In this document: in pieces, positions 9,183 to 16,448 of the stretch
Layout: each line of letters starts with the position of its first letter
Numbering within the stretch: the first letter of the stretch is position 1
IMG/VR virus record: IMGVR_UViG_3300037845_000029
Location: 1 to 53,725 of that record
DNA: 53,725 nucleotides
Direction: 5' to 3' (one strand)
From: a virus
Position numbers and translations under genes: made by a program
The notes under the pieces: generated by a model
Databases searched by the model: none
Seen by the model: the letters and a program-made list of their open reading frames with translations, nothing else
What the model was told of the DNA's origin: nothing

Positions 9183-9711
9183 GCGGGTCGTCGTCCACAA
9201 ACGAGCCGTCCTCGTTGCGGATTTGGTCGATGCGCCGGCCCAGCCGGACGGATAGGACGCACGCGCCGGAGTGCGGCTCGAGCGGAAGCTCGCCGAATCG
9301 CGCCTCGTCGCGCCGGCGCTGTTCAAGCAACTCCTCGCGGGCGTCGTGTTGCTGTTGCAAATAGGGATCGTTGGTCATCATAGGTTCGCCTTCTCCAACT
9401 ATGGCATCAAGGACATAATCAAGTTCTCCAAGGGCCATCGCGTGCGAACCGAGCGTCTGGTACAGTCGGTCGCCAGAGGCCCAAACGATCTTCCCGTCGA
9501 CGACGACGGCAACAAGTGGCGAGCACGACCGTAGCGGTTCCGGCACGCTCGCGCCGAAACCACAGGACCACATGCGCGGCACGTATCCTGACTTGCAACC
9601 CTCGGCGTTGAACCAACGGAGGCAGTAGGCACGGTCCTCTTGGCAGAGCGACCAGAACGCCACGCGATCGCCGTACTTCTGATGGGCTTGAACCAAGCCG
9701 CGGGTTGCCAT
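9067..9711 (-). CDS. Thioredoxin-fold protein, part after the in-frame TGA
   Basis: 214 residues if started at ATG 9711. The first 110 continue a thioredoxin-like fold from the upstream frame: after the TGA come PGYGMATRGLVQAHQKYGD and RVAFWSL, then VVVDGKIVWASGDRL. It is in phase with the upstream ORF (9724-10080); only TGA 9724-9726 separates them. After about residue 112 the sequence becomes Gln/Arg/Glu rich; an internal ATG near 9379 with a GGAGAAGG site could start a separate small protein. The last 40 codons overlap the opposite gene and look non-coding. Confidence 0.6.
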   Translation of the reverse strand: MATRGLVQAHQKYGDRVAFWSLCQEDRAYCLRWFNAEGCKSGYVPRMWSCGFGASVPEPLRSCSPLVAVVVDGKIVWASGDRLYQTLGSHAMALGELDYVLDAIVGEGEPMMTNDPYLQQQHDAREELLEQRRRDEARFGELPLEPHSGACVLSVRLGRRIDQIRNEDGSFVDDDPPTNRMWRDSPSPGTTRSRPRLPAASRACILRESRRRRP

Positions 9712-9726
9712 CCCGTAGCCCGGTCA
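9685..9726 (-). promoter_or_regulatory. Candidate selenocysteine TGA with bacterial SECIS-like hairpin
   Basis: TGA at 9726-9724 is followed, 24 bases later, by a perfect 6-bp stem GGCTTG/CAAGCC with loop GTT (9699-9685, read on the minus strand). Loop distance from the TGA (about 30 bases), a short loop and a G at its start fit the published bacterial SECIS pattern. A 4-bp CGGG/CCCG hairpin lies between them. No selA, selB or selC is in the window. Confidence 0.4.
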
Positions 9727-10080
9727 CGTGTAGGTCCAGAGGTCTAGCACCACGACGCGCGACCAAGTTGGCTTGCCTTTGATCCAGCCGGCCACTGGAA
9801 AGTCCTCCGGGCACACCAGCGTCCCCACGAGCGGATCGCGACTGCCGATGATGTCGATGGGCCGCAACGCCTTCAGTTCCGCATTGGCCTCATCAAGCTC
9901 TTTTTGGAGAGTTTCGATACGGCGGATCGCCTCCGCGTGGAGAATCCGTTCGTTACGGGGTTCGTTTCGCCATCGCCATATCTGTTTCGTTCCAAGGCAC
10001 GCGGTAACTACAATGGTGAGCACGACCGCAATTGCCTTGGCAACCAGGATAGATCGCGAGAATTGAAAGCGGGGGTTCAT
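9724..10080 (-). CDS. Thioredoxin-fold protein, N-terminal membrane-anchored part
   Basis: 118 residues from ATG 10080. Residues about 10-32 form a membrane segment (ILVAKAIAVVLTIVVTACLG), followed by a helical charged linker and then GWIKGKPTWSRVVVLDLWTYT, the classic lead-in of TlpA/AhpC-type redoxins (WxxxC). The codon that should be the first active-site Cys is TGA (9724-9726), and the rest of the domain follows in the same frame. Either the gene encodes selenocysteine, or this is a nonsense mutation. The expected place of the protein is the periplasmic face of the membrane. Confidence 0.65.
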   Translation of the reverse strand: MNPRFQFSRSILVAKAIAVVLTIVVTACLGTKQIWRWRNEPRNERILHAEAIRRIETLQKELDEANAELKALRPIDIIGSRDPLVGTLVCPEDFPVAGWIKGKPTWSRVVVLDLWTYT

Positions 10081-10319
10081 TGTTTGGCCTCGGCCACAGG
10101 TCGCGGCCAGGGCCCGAAACGCCTTGGGCGCCCTCGCTTTGGCGCCGTCTTGAGCAACTCCCGGCATCGTTCCATGTCGGCATCGTCCAACAGTGTCGAA
10201 GGCGGGATCATGTTCGGCTTCCGCTTGCCGATGCCGTGCGCGAGGCAGAGGCGTTCGAGTCGCTTGTGGTGAACGCCTATGAGTGCGGCCGAGGCTCGGA
10301 TGCTGAGTCGTTTTTCCAT
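10077..10319 (-). CDS. Small helix-turn-helix protein
   Basis: 80 residues from ATG 10319. RASAALIGVHHKRLERLCLA reads as a MerR/excisionase-like helix-turn-helix, followed by a basic tail (KRGRPRRFGP). It is one of a set of similarly built small HTH proteins in this window (18306, 20445, 35553, 47791). It overlaps the redoxin gene start (10080) by 4 bases, so the two form one minus-strand unit. It lies next to the divergent control region and could regulate it. Start at 10334 is also possible. Confidence 0.6.
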   Translation of the reverse strand: MEKRLSIRASAALIGVHHKRLERLCLAHGIGKRKPNMIPPSTLLDDADMERCRELLKTAPKRGRPRRFGPWPRPVAEAKQ

Positions 10320-10486
10320 AGTGGTTTGGAACATTGCAACCCATGTGCCGAAATAGGCAAAAAAACGTGCGCGTTGGGTACACGGTCGTCGGCCGGCCAT
10401 CCACCAAAATGATGACCCGCCTATGGGTGGTTTAGTCGCAACACGTTGTCACTAGCCTAGTTACGACATTTAGCCTTTCGTCTAAT

Positions 10487-10513
10487 CGTCGTAAGCCTAT
10501 GCGCCGTAGAATC
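10487..10513 (+). repeat. Control-region repeat, copy 1
   Basis: Begins CGTCGTAAGCCTATG and shares CGTAAGC plus the following T/A-rich step with copies at 10796 and 10861. It overlaps the inverted repeat at 10507-10527. Confidence 0.4.
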
Positions 10514-10527
10514 TTCCGACGATTCTA
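10507..10527. repeat. Inverted repeat, possible operator
   Basis: TAGAATC (10507-10513) and GATTCTA (10521-10527) are perfect inverted arms separated by 7 bases. This size suits a dimeric repressor site. Confidence 0.45.
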
Positions 10528-10795
10528 AACTCATAACGACAATCGGAACTAACATTGTACCGATTCCAGCATCGAAAACCGGCCGAAAACAGCCCGAAAG
10601 GTTGCGGCAGCCCCAGGCTGGCGGCGGGCTGATTGGTCCTGCTGGGCGAGCTGGTGCCGGTTGCGGTCGAGAATCGACACCAGGCCGCGGCAGCAGGCAC
10701 GGTAGGCGACCAGGGGGGATTCTGTCGGACGGTCGCGACCGACAGTATATAGCAGCCGATCGGCGATCTATGCTGCCGTTCCAAAATGAGACTGT

Positions 10796-10826
10796 CGCCG
10801 TAAGCGTATGACGTACATATCGTTAC
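10796..10826 (+). repeat. Control-region repeat, copy 2
   Basis: Starts CGCCGTAAGC and ends CGTTAC, with CATA in between. It aligns without gaps over 31 bases with the copy at 10861-10891. Confidence 0.55.
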
Positions 10827-10860
10827 GTGCAGTCAGCCTGGCGTCAGTGCTGCCGTGTCT

Positions 10861-10891
10861 CGCCGTAAGCCTAATGCCAGCATAGCGTTAC
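10861..10891 (+). repeat. Control-region repeat, copy 3
   Basis: Starts CGCCGTAAGC and ends CGTTAC, like the copy 65 bases upstream. Repeated sites spaced this way near an operon start are typical of operators or origin iterons. Confidence 0.55.
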
Positions 10892-11019
10892 ATATCTTTC
10901 CCATTTTGAGAAAAAGTGTCGCATAATTGAGTACACGATTAGGTAAGATAGGTAATGGTCTGGACGATTGCGGACGTTGGCAAGCGTGGATAGCGGCAGT
11001 CTACCTATACTTCCGAAAA

Positions 11020-11049
11020 TTGTCCCATTGGCACGATACCTGCTATATG
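11020..11049 (+). promoter_or_regulatory. Candidate promoter of the accessory operon
   Basis: TTGTCC at 11020-11025 and TATATG at 11044-11049, spacer 18. If used, the ATG at 11047 lies inside the -10 box, which supports GTG 11080 as the start of the AAA+ gene. Confidence 0.45.
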
Positions 11050-11079
11050 TTGCTGGCATCAACCCAACCGGAGAATCCC

Positions 11080-11742
11080 GTGCAACTAAACGAAAAGTAT
11101 CGTCCGACGACATTCTCTCAAGTCGTCGGGCAAGAGAAGGTAGTCAAGTCAATCGAGCTCTTGCGTTCCCGCGGAGGTTTGGGCGGCCGCGCGTTCCTCT
11201 TGATCGGCCAGTCTGGAACGGGAAAGACGACGATCGGCCGGCTTATCGCTCAAGAGGTTGCGGACGTTGGCGCGACCGAAGAGGTTGACGCCGAATCCCT
11301 GACTCCAGCCCGCATTCTTGAGCTCGAGCGCCGCGCTTCTGGCAAAGTGCTTTGGGGCCGCGGCGGTTGGGCAGTAATCTGCAACGAGTGTCACGGGCTC
11401 TCCGCGGCCGCTATCCGCCAGCTACTCGTTACGCTTGAACGCATTCCGTCGCACGTTGTTTGGATTTTCACCACAACCAACGACGGCGCCGAAAACCTCT
11501 TCGACAAGCGGATTGACGCCAGCCCGCTAACCTCTCGTTGCGTCGAATTCAAGCTTTCGCGCCAGGGTCTTACCGCCGCTTTCGCGCGGCGGGCGCAAGA
11601 AATTGCGGTTGCCGAAGGCTTGGACGGCCAGCCGATCAAAGCATACGAGCGATTGCTCAAGGATTCCCGCAATAACCTCCGTACCGCGCTTTCCGCAATC
11701 GAGCGCGGCGCCATGCTCGTTTCCGATTCGACCGACGAATAA
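11080..11742 (+). CDS. AAA+ ATPase resembling a clamp loader subunit
   Basis: 220 residues from GTG 11080, chosen because GGAG lies 6 bases upstream and the protein then begins QLNEKYRPTTFSQVVGQEKV, the standard start of RFC/DnaX clamp loader ATPases. Walker A is GQSGTGKT (residues 43-50). The Walker B region reads VICNECHG, with Asn where most have Asp-Glu. Sensor 1 is WIFTTTN and the SRC motif appears as LTSRCVEF. It lacks the C-terminal collar domain of full clamp loaders. With the sliding clamp at 40508 it may form a phage-encoded clamp-loading system. Confidence 0.8.
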   Translation: MQLNEKYRPTTFSQVVGQEKVVKSIELLRSRGGLGGRAFLLIGQSGTGKTTIGRLIAQEVADVGATEEVDAESLTPARILELERRASGKVLWGRGGWAVICNECHGLSAAAIRQLLVTLERIPSHVVWIFTTTNDGAENLFDKRIDASPLTSRCVEFKLSRQGLTAAFARRAQEIAVAEGLDGQPIKAYERLLKDSRNNLRTALSAIERGAMLVSDSTDE

Positions 11743-11751
11743 CCACCATTT

Positions 11752-11766
11752 CCCTAGCCTTTGGAG
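11752..11766 (+). promoter_or_regulatory. Start-associated motif 1 (CCCTAGCC plus GGAG)
   Basis: CCCTAGCC at 11752-11759 followed by GGAG at 11763-11766, then GTG 11772. First of seven similar pairs in 11.7-16.5 kb. Confidence 0.7.
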
Positions 11767-11771
11767 TCACC

Positions 11772-12071
11772 GTGAAAACCTGCCATTGCAAACCGTGCAC
11801 CCTCCCGATTCCGCGCCCGTCGCCGATCTTGCGCGACGTGCGCGAAGCAAACCGTATCGCCGATTCGCTCGCGATTCTTCGCGTCGTCAGGACCCGCACC
11901 GATCTTGTCGCCGCGCACCAAAACGGCTTTCGCGTCAACGTGTGCGGGATGCTGGGCACGGTCGAGTCTCTCGAATTCCGGCCGGACGGCAATGCTGGCG
12001 TCAGGCTGCTTTGCCCGTCGGGTGCCTACCGTTTCTTCGTCGTCCGTTTCGGTGGCCGGCGCGCGGCCTGA
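11772..12071 (+). CDS. Hypothetical protein
   Basis: 99 residues from GTG 11772 with GGAG 5 bases upstream. N-terminus has three cysteines (KTCHCKPCTLP), then a helical part (VREANRIADSLAIL) and a beta-like C-terminal half (VNVCGMLGTVESLEF). Preceded by the CCCTAGCC motif shared by this operon. No family recognised. Confidence 0.65.
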   Translation: MKTCHCKPCTLPIPRPSPILRDVREANRIADSLAILRVVRTRTDLVAAHQNGFRVNVCGMLGTVESLEFRPDGNAGVRLLCPSGAYRFFVVRFGGRRAA

Positions 12072-12083
12072 CGTTTCCGACTA

Positions 12084-12145
12084 CCGCGCGGCTTAACCTC
12101 CGCGCGGAAGCCCGCAACGTCGCGGTAATACCCCCTAGCCTGGAG
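12084..12145 (+). promoter_or_regulatory. Hairpin plus start-associated motif 2
   Basis: Two CCGCGCGG arms (12084-12091, 12100-12107) form an 8-bp hairpin. CCCTAGCC follows at 12133-12140 and GGAG at 12142-12145, then ATG 12154. Confidence 0.65.
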
Positions 12146-12153
12146 ATACGACC

Positions 12154-12567
12154 ATGAAAACCGTCATCCTTTCCGACAACCGGCCAGGCCGCCGGCGCAC
12201 TCGCATCGTGGACCTCGACAACGTTGCCCAGCGCGCCGCAAATCGCGCGCTGGAATCCAAAGGCGCCGGTTTCGCCTGCTCGCACGGTGGCGCGGTGGCA
12301 AACGCCTACCGCTATCCTGCTGGCACCGATGCCGTTTTCGCCGTTGCCGTTCCCGCGCGCGACGGCGAGGTTATCGTTGCCGTATTCGCCGAACGGATTC
12401 CAGCGAACAAGGCGACTTTGGCCGGCGCCGCAACCGCCGCTTTTGGCGGGATGGCGCGCCCGATTTTCGACGATCGGTATGGCGATGAGGCGAGGCGCGC
12501 GGCACGCATCGCAGTGCGCGCCGCGGTCGAAGAACAATTGGCGCGCGAGCTCGCCGTTGCGGCCTAG
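12154..12567 (+). CDS. Hypothetical protein, Ala/Arg rich
   Basis: 137 residues with a GGAG site 8 bases before the ATG. It reads as an alpha/beta protein (DAVFAVAVPARDGEVIVAVF) ending in a helical, Arg/Ala-rich tail. No catalytic motif, membrane segment or known family. The gene is one of the cassette-like units between GC-rich hairpins. Confidence 0.65.
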   Translation: MKTVILSDNRPGRRRTRIVDLDNVAQRAANRALESKGAGFACSHGGAVANAYRYPAGTDAVFAVAVPARDGEVIVAVFAERIPANKATLAGAATAAFGGMARPIFDDRYGDEARRAARIAVRAAVEEQLARELAVAA

Positions 12568-12574
12568 CTTGCGG

Positions 12575-12651
12575 CCGACACTCCGCGCGGGTTGCGCCGC
12601 GCGGGTATGTCGGTCGGAGTCACCGGCCGGAATCCACCCTAGCCCCAGGAG
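12575..12651 (+). promoter_or_regulatory. Hairpin plus start-associated motif 3
   Basis: Outer arms CCGACA/TGTCGG (12575-12580, 12608-12613) enclose two CCGCGCGG arms (12583-12590, 12597-12604). CCCTAGCC at 12637-12644 and GGAG at 12648-12651 precede ATG 12659. Confidence 0.65.
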
Positions 12652-12658
12652 TCAACCC

Positions 12659-12766
12659 ATGTCCCTTTCCGATCTTTTCCTTGTCGCTTCCCGCTACGCT
12701 TTGGCCCGCGGAGATTGGTTCGCCGCGCGCGAGCTGGCCCGCGCAGCCGATCGTATCGGCGAGTAG
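12659..12766 (+). CDS. 35-residue protein
   Basis: Starts ATG 12659, reads MSLSDLFLVASRYALARGDW and ends ARAADRIGE. It has the complete start-associated motif and a good ribosome binding site, the main reason to believe it. One amphipathic helix is likely. Function unknown. Confidence 0.6.
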   Translation: MSLSDLFLVASRYALARGDWFAARELARAADRIGE

Positions 12767-12810
12767 CACGCGCTTTCATCCCGCACACGACACACGATGG
12801 AGGTTTCCCG

Positions 12811-13476
12811 ATGACAACCCGCACGATTCACCGTTGCTCTTGCGGGAAGCGCCGCAACCGCTACTCCACGCAATGCAATGCTTGCTCCGCCGCGCGGCAC
12901 CTGGCTTGCGTCACCGCGGCGCAAGCCATCGTCGCAACCGGCCAATGTCCCGATTGTGGGCGCGCACTCCGCCGCAACTCCGCTCTTACCGGCTGGTGGT
13001 ATCGCCCAGCGCAGCCCCGATTGCCCGACGGCTTTCGCTCGCCGTCGCACGACAGCGCTAATCGTGCATCCCGTCAGCCGTCCCGAGATGAAACACACTT
13101 ACGAGGTTTCGACCGCCGACATCCCCTTGCCGAAAACCATCACGGGCAGCCCCGCTTGACGACGTACCATCCGCGCGCCGGCCTCACCGCCGGCGCGCCA
13201 TTGTCCGCCGTCAACCCTAGCCGAAGGAGAAACAATGCTTTACCGCAACCATTTCACCGAACCGCGCCGACAAACGCCCCGCAAACAGCGCCCGAAGGCG
13301 CCCGAGCCGCAAACGGTTCGCCGTATCGCGAAGGCGAACAACGGCACGCAGCAGACCTATTGGCTTTACACGGATGGACTCGTTTGGCTTTGCGAGATCC
13401 GCCGGTTGTCGAATTGCGGCACGCTGGCCGAATTCATGGACGCCGTTTCCAATGGGCACTTCCGAGTCGAGCTTGA
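12811..13476 (+). CDS. Zinc-ribbon protein, C-terminal part doubtful
   Basis: ATG 12811 with TGGAGG 10 bases upstream. The first 85 residues look real: two Cys pairs (CSCG, CNAC) and CPDCGRALRRNSALTGWWYR form a zinc ribbon with a Gly-Trp-Trp step. The frame stays open to 13476, but from about 13060 its composition is Arg/Pro/His rich, and the 3' end overlaps the next gene (13235) by 242 bases in another frame. A small indel that destroyed the true stop is likely. Confidence 0.45.
   Translation: MTTRTIHRCSCGKRRNRYSTQCNACSAARHLACVTAAQAIVATGQCPDCGRALRRNSALTGWWYRPAQPRLPDGFRSPSHDSANRASRQPSRDETHLRGFDRRHPLAENHHGQPRLTTYHPRAGLTAGAPLSAVNPSRRRNNALPQPFHRTAPTNAPQTAPEGARAANGSPYREGEQRHAADLLALHGWTRLALRDPPVVELRHAGRIHGRRFQWALPSRA
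13173..13229 (+). promoter_or_regulatory. Hairpin plus start-associated motif 4
   Basis: GCGCGCCGGC (13173-13182) and GCCGGCGCGC (13189-13198) form a perfect 10-bp stem with a 6-base loop. CCCTAGCC at 13215-13222 and GGAG at 13226-13229 precede ATG 13235. Confidence 0.7.
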
Positions 13477-13495
13477 TCCGCAACCAACCGCTTGA
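13235..13495 (+). CDS. Hypothetical protein
   Basis: 86 residues. Basic N-terminal third (RRQTPRKQRPKAPEPQTV), then a compact domain (TYWLYTDGLVWLCEIRRLSN). Start set by GGAG 5 bases before the ATG and the CCCTAGCC motif. No family recognised. Confidence 0.65.
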   Translation: MLYRNHFTEPRRQTPRKQRPKAPEPQTVRRIAKANNGTQQTYWLYTDGLVWLCEIRRLSNCGTLAEFMDAVSNGHFRVELDPQPTA

Positions 13496-13564
13496 CAGCT
13501 TGGCGGACTGTAACGCGAGGTTTCGCGCCGCGCCGGTTGTCGAACCCGATCCCTACGACAACCG

Positions 13565-13603
13565 CCCGCAACTTCGCGGGAACAACCCCTAGCCCAGATG
13601 GAG
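13565..13603 (+). promoter_or_regulatory. Hairpin plus start-associated motif 5
   Basis: CCCGC/GCGGG (13565-13569, 13576-13580) form a small hairpin. CCCTAGCC at 13587-13594 and GGAG at 13600-13603 precede ATG 13613. Confidence 0.6.
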
Positions 13604-13612
13604 AATCACAGC

Positions 13613-13915
13613 ATGACCAGCGCTCAAGAAATCGTGGAACGCGCGACGCGCGACAACCCCGGCCGACACTTCGCGATCAACCACGACGAAAGCCTCATCG
13701 GCGTATGGTCGCCGGACCGCGGACGGTACGTTGCGGTCGCATCCCTGGCAATTACTGGCGAATGGGTGGCCATGCCTTACGAGATCCTGGCGAACGGCCA
13801 GCCGATGCACCTTCCAGCCGATTGGCCGGCACCGCCAATCCCGCAGCCAAAGGGATGGCCGCTATCACTCCGGCCGGGCAGGGCGAAGCGCGGCATCGTC
13901 GACGGAACAGTCTAA
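13613..13915 (+). CDS. Hypothetical protein
   Basis: 100 residues from ATG 13613. ATG 13598 in the same frame overlaps the ribosome binding site GGAG 13600-13603, so 13613 is preferred. Residues 25-60 look beta-rich (LIGVWSPDRGRYVAVASLAI); the C-terminus is Pro-rich and basic. No family recognised. Confidence 0.65.
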   Translation: MTSAQEIVERATRDNPGRHFAINHDESLIGVWSPDRGRYVAVASLAITGEWVAMPYEILANGQPMHLPADWPAPPIPQPKGWPLSLRPGRAKRGIVDGTV

Positions 13916-13949
13916 CCGCCAGTCTAACCGCAACCCCCTTTTCACCTTT

Positions 13950-13963
13950 CCTAGCCCACGGAG
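13950..13963 (+). promoter_or_regulatory. Start-associated motif 6
   Basis: CCTAGCC at 13950-13956 and GGAG at 13960-13963 before ATG 13975. No hairpin is evident upstream of this copy. Confidence 0.6.
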
Positions 13964-13974
13964 AACCCCTGCCC

Positions 13975-14679
13975 ATGACCGACAAATCGAGAATGACCGA
14001 CTGGACCAGCACCGCCGGACCACGGCAAACAAAAGCCGCCACGGAGGCGCTATCGCAACTCCGCTTCCGCGGGAAATTTCATGTCGAGATTACCGACCAC
14101 GGACGGACGGAACTCATGCCGTTCACCGCCGAGCCGTGCCAAGCCTGCCTTGACGCCCTGGCAGCGATCCACGCCAAGCACGCCGGCACCATCACCGTCG
14201 AGAACTATCGGGCCATCGTCGCCGAAGCCGACGCCGCGCGCGTCGCCCTGGTCCTGCCGGAAGTCGACGCACGGCCGGACGACGCCGAGCGCGCCAGCCG
14301 CGCCGCCTACGCAGCCGAGCGCGCGGCCGAAGATGAGAAAGCCGAAGCCGAGCTTGCCGCCAGCAAGGCGCGCTTTGCCGGGCGCATCCCGCAATGGGCT
14401 GATGCCTTGATCGTCGCCCACCTCCACGAGAACACGTCGGACAGCATGACCGATTACCACGGGCACACCACCGCGCGCACCGTGCTTATCGGTTTCCGCA
14501 AGGGGAAGCGCGAGGACTTCCGCCAACTCCGCGCGGCCGCCGCAACGTTCCTCGAGACCGCCCATCTTGGCCCCGGTTGCGGGTCGTACACGATTCGCGC
14601 CTACTGGACGGCGCGCACTTCACGACGCTGGCCGAAGCTACCGCCGCAATCGAAAACAGCGCCGAGGACATGCGATTGA
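13975..14679 (+). CDS. N-terminal part of a probable larger polyvalent protein
   Basis: 234 residues as read. Residues 1-205 look coherent (a Cys pair EPCQACLDAL and a long Ala/Glu helix). After GCGSYTIRAYW near base 14606 the frame turns into an Arg/Pro-rich tail, while the +1-shifted frame continues DGAHFTTLAEATAAI and runs into the 616-residue methyltransferase gene. One missing base near 14606-14610 would join the two into a protein of about 817 residues. It has the start-associated motif. Confidence 0.55.
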   Translation: MTDKSRMTDWTSTAGPRQTKAATEALSQLRFRGKFHVEITDHGRTELMPFTAEPCQACLDALAAIHAKHAGTITVENYRAIVAEADAARVALVLPEVDARPDDAERASRAAYAAERAAEDEKAEAELAASKARFAGRIPQWADALIVAHLHENTSDSMTDYHGHTTARTVLIGFRKGKREDFRQLRAAAATFLETAHLGPGCGSYTIRAYWTARTSRRWPKLPPQSKTAPRTCD

Positions 14680-16427
14680 GTGACAGCGGAATCGAGGGGC
14701 GGATTGAGTACCGCATTCAAGAGGAGCAAATCGAACACCGCGAAGTCTACAGTATGGGCCACGGGAACTACCTGAAACACGGCCATAGCGATAGCTCCGG
14801 CTGGTCGGTCGAATCCGAACCGCTCGACTACCTGAACCGCCGCCCCCTGGAAGATGGCTTGCCCGTCGCACCGCCGACGACCTCGACCACGCCGAACAAA
14901 GCTTACGAGATCCAGAAGCACCACCACACGAAACGCGGTTTCGACTTTTGGCTGATCGTCCTGGCCGCCAAGGTGGACCGCGCCGAATTCGAGCGCCTGC
15001 GCGCATCGTGCGAGACCGCCGGCGGGTGGTATTCCCGGCAATGGGGCCGGACGCCGGGCGGGTTCGCCTTCAAATCGCAGCACACCGCCGAGGAGTGGGC
15101 CAGCTCCGCGCTGGACGGACAACCGGCCGAGCCCAAAGCCGCCCCTCCACGCGAATCGTGGGGCGTTTGCGAGCGTTGCAAGGCAGCCCAAGGCTACGCC
15201 GTTGGGTACGCGGCGCGGATGCTCTGCCTTTGCGACGACTGCCGCGGGCCAGCGCTGACGTGCCTTTCCGCCTCATTCGGCGGGTCGATGTTCCCGATGC
15301 CGACGAGGGAGTCGAAGCCGACGACGGCACCGACCTACGACGCCCAGCAGAAGGCGCGCCGCTTCCGCGACTTGGCCGACGCCATGCAAAAGGACGTCGA
15401 CCACGCACTGCGCCACATGACCCAGAACCCCACGCCGAAGCGCCTGCGCGAGTATGCTAGCCGCAAACTGGACGGCGCGAACCTTGAACGTGGCCAGAAG
15501 GCACTCCGCGCACTGGCCGACGCGTGGGACGCCGGCACCGTGCCCGCAATCCTTCAAAGCCTGCGCACCAAGACGGAGATCCTGCCTTTGGTCCGCCATG
15601 CGAGCGAATCGAGCGGATACTACGATTGCCACGACTCAGGCAAGTATGCCGACACGTCACCCGTCGCCGTCGCCTTGCAAGAGTTGACGGACGGAGCCGC
15701 GACCGCCGAGCAGCGCGCCGACCAAGCCGAACGCGAGCGGCGCGACACCATCGAACGGATGGAGCACGCCCTGCACGGTTGCGACATCCCCGGATTTTTC
15801 CCCACGCCGCCCGCGCTCATCCAGCGCATGCTTGCCGCCGCCGACATCCGCGAGGGGCAACTCATCCTTGAGCCCAGCGCCGGCAAAGGCGACATCGCCG
15901 ACGCAATCCGTGCCCGCCACGGCGCGACCGTTGCCGTTACTTGCGTCGAACGGTCGTACAAGCTTCGCGAGATCCTGGCAGCCAAGGGGCACGACCTGGC
16001 GAAGCACGACGACATCATGGAATGCGACGCGCACGACTTTTACGACGCGGCGATTATGAATCCGCCTTTCGAGCGTGGCAGCGATGCCGACCACGTGCGC
16101 AAAGTGTACGACATGCTGAAACCGGGCGGCCGATTGGTGGCGATCGTTTCCGGTGGCACGCTCCAGCGCTCAGACCGGAAGGCGACGGACTTTCAGAATT
16201 GGCTTTCCGACCTGGACGCCTACACCGAGACCATCGACGCAGGAAGCTTCACCGGTCCCGAAGCTTTCCGCCAAACGGGAGTAGCCAGCGCCCTTGTCGT
16301 GATCGACAAGCCACCGACGCCGGCGCAACTCGCCGAGGCGCCCCGCGCCAAGCTTAACCCCGAGGTTTCGACCACGGCCGAACGCGCGACCGGAATCTTG
16401 CGGATGGCCAACATGCTGTTGTTCTGA
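14577..16427 (+). CDS. Polyvalent protein with C-terminal N6-adenine DNA methyltransferase domain
   Basis: 616 residues counted from TTG 14577; the true N-terminus is uncertain because it may be the continuation of 13975. Residues about 120-185 (AKVDRAEFERLRASCETAGG, then WYSRQWGRTPGGFAFKS) resemble small domains found in large polyvalent phage/plasmid proteins. A CERCKAAQG...CDDC zinc ribbon follows. The C-terminal 220 residues are a class I methyltransferase: motif I LEPSAGKGD (about 431-439), motif IV NPPF (about 495-498), then VYDMLKPGGRLVAIV. NPPF predicts adenine-N6 methylation, perhaps to protect phage DNA from restriction. No own ribosome binding site is visible at 14577. Confidence 0.75.
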   Translation: MRVVHDSRLLDGAHFTTLAEATAAIENSAEDMRLSDSGIEGRIEYRIQEEQIEHREVYSMGHGNYLKHGHSDSSGWSVESEPLDYLNRRPLEDGLPVAPPTTSTTPNKAYEIQKHHHTKRGFDFWLIVLAAKVDRAEFERLRASCETAGGWYSRQWGRTPGGFAFKSQHTAEEWASSALDGQPAEPKAAPPRESWGVCERCKAAQGYAVGYAARMLCLCDDCRGPALTCLSASFGGSMFPMPTRESKPTTAPTYDAQQKARRFRDLADAMQKDVDHALRHMTQNPTPKRLREYASRKLDGANLERGQKALRALADAWDAGTVPAILQSLRTKTEILPLVRHASESSGYYDCHDSGKYADTSPVAVALQELTDGAATAEQRADQAERERRDTIERMEHALHGCDIPGFFPTPPALIQRMLAAADIREGQLILEPSAGKGDIADAIRARHGATVAVTCVERSYKLREILAAKGHDLAKHDDIMECDAHDFYDAAIMNPPFERGSDADHVRKVYDMLKPGGRLVAIVSGGTLQRSDRKATDFQNWLSDLDAYTETIDAGSFTGPEAFRQTGVASALVVIDKPPTPAQLAEAPRAKLNPEVSTTAERATGILRMANMLLF

Positions 16428-16448
16428 CCGACCCGACGACTCCCGGCA

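Larger units (their letters stand above)
10320..11019. promoter_or_regulatory. Divergent control region without genes
   Basis: About 700 bases between the minus-strand HTH/redoxin pair and the plus-strand accessory operon. I find no convincing gene on either strand. It is less GC-rich than its flanks and holds three imperfect copies of a CGYCGTAAGCNTA element, a 7-bp inverted repeat and scattered TTACG/CGTAA words. It could hold operators, promoters in both directions or a replication origin; the sequence does not decide. Confidence 0.5.

Noticed and set aside
13088-13159. 23-codon gene starting MKHTYEVSTADIP
   Set aside because: Reads plausibly but lacks a clear ribosome binding site and the local start-associated motif; too short to accept.
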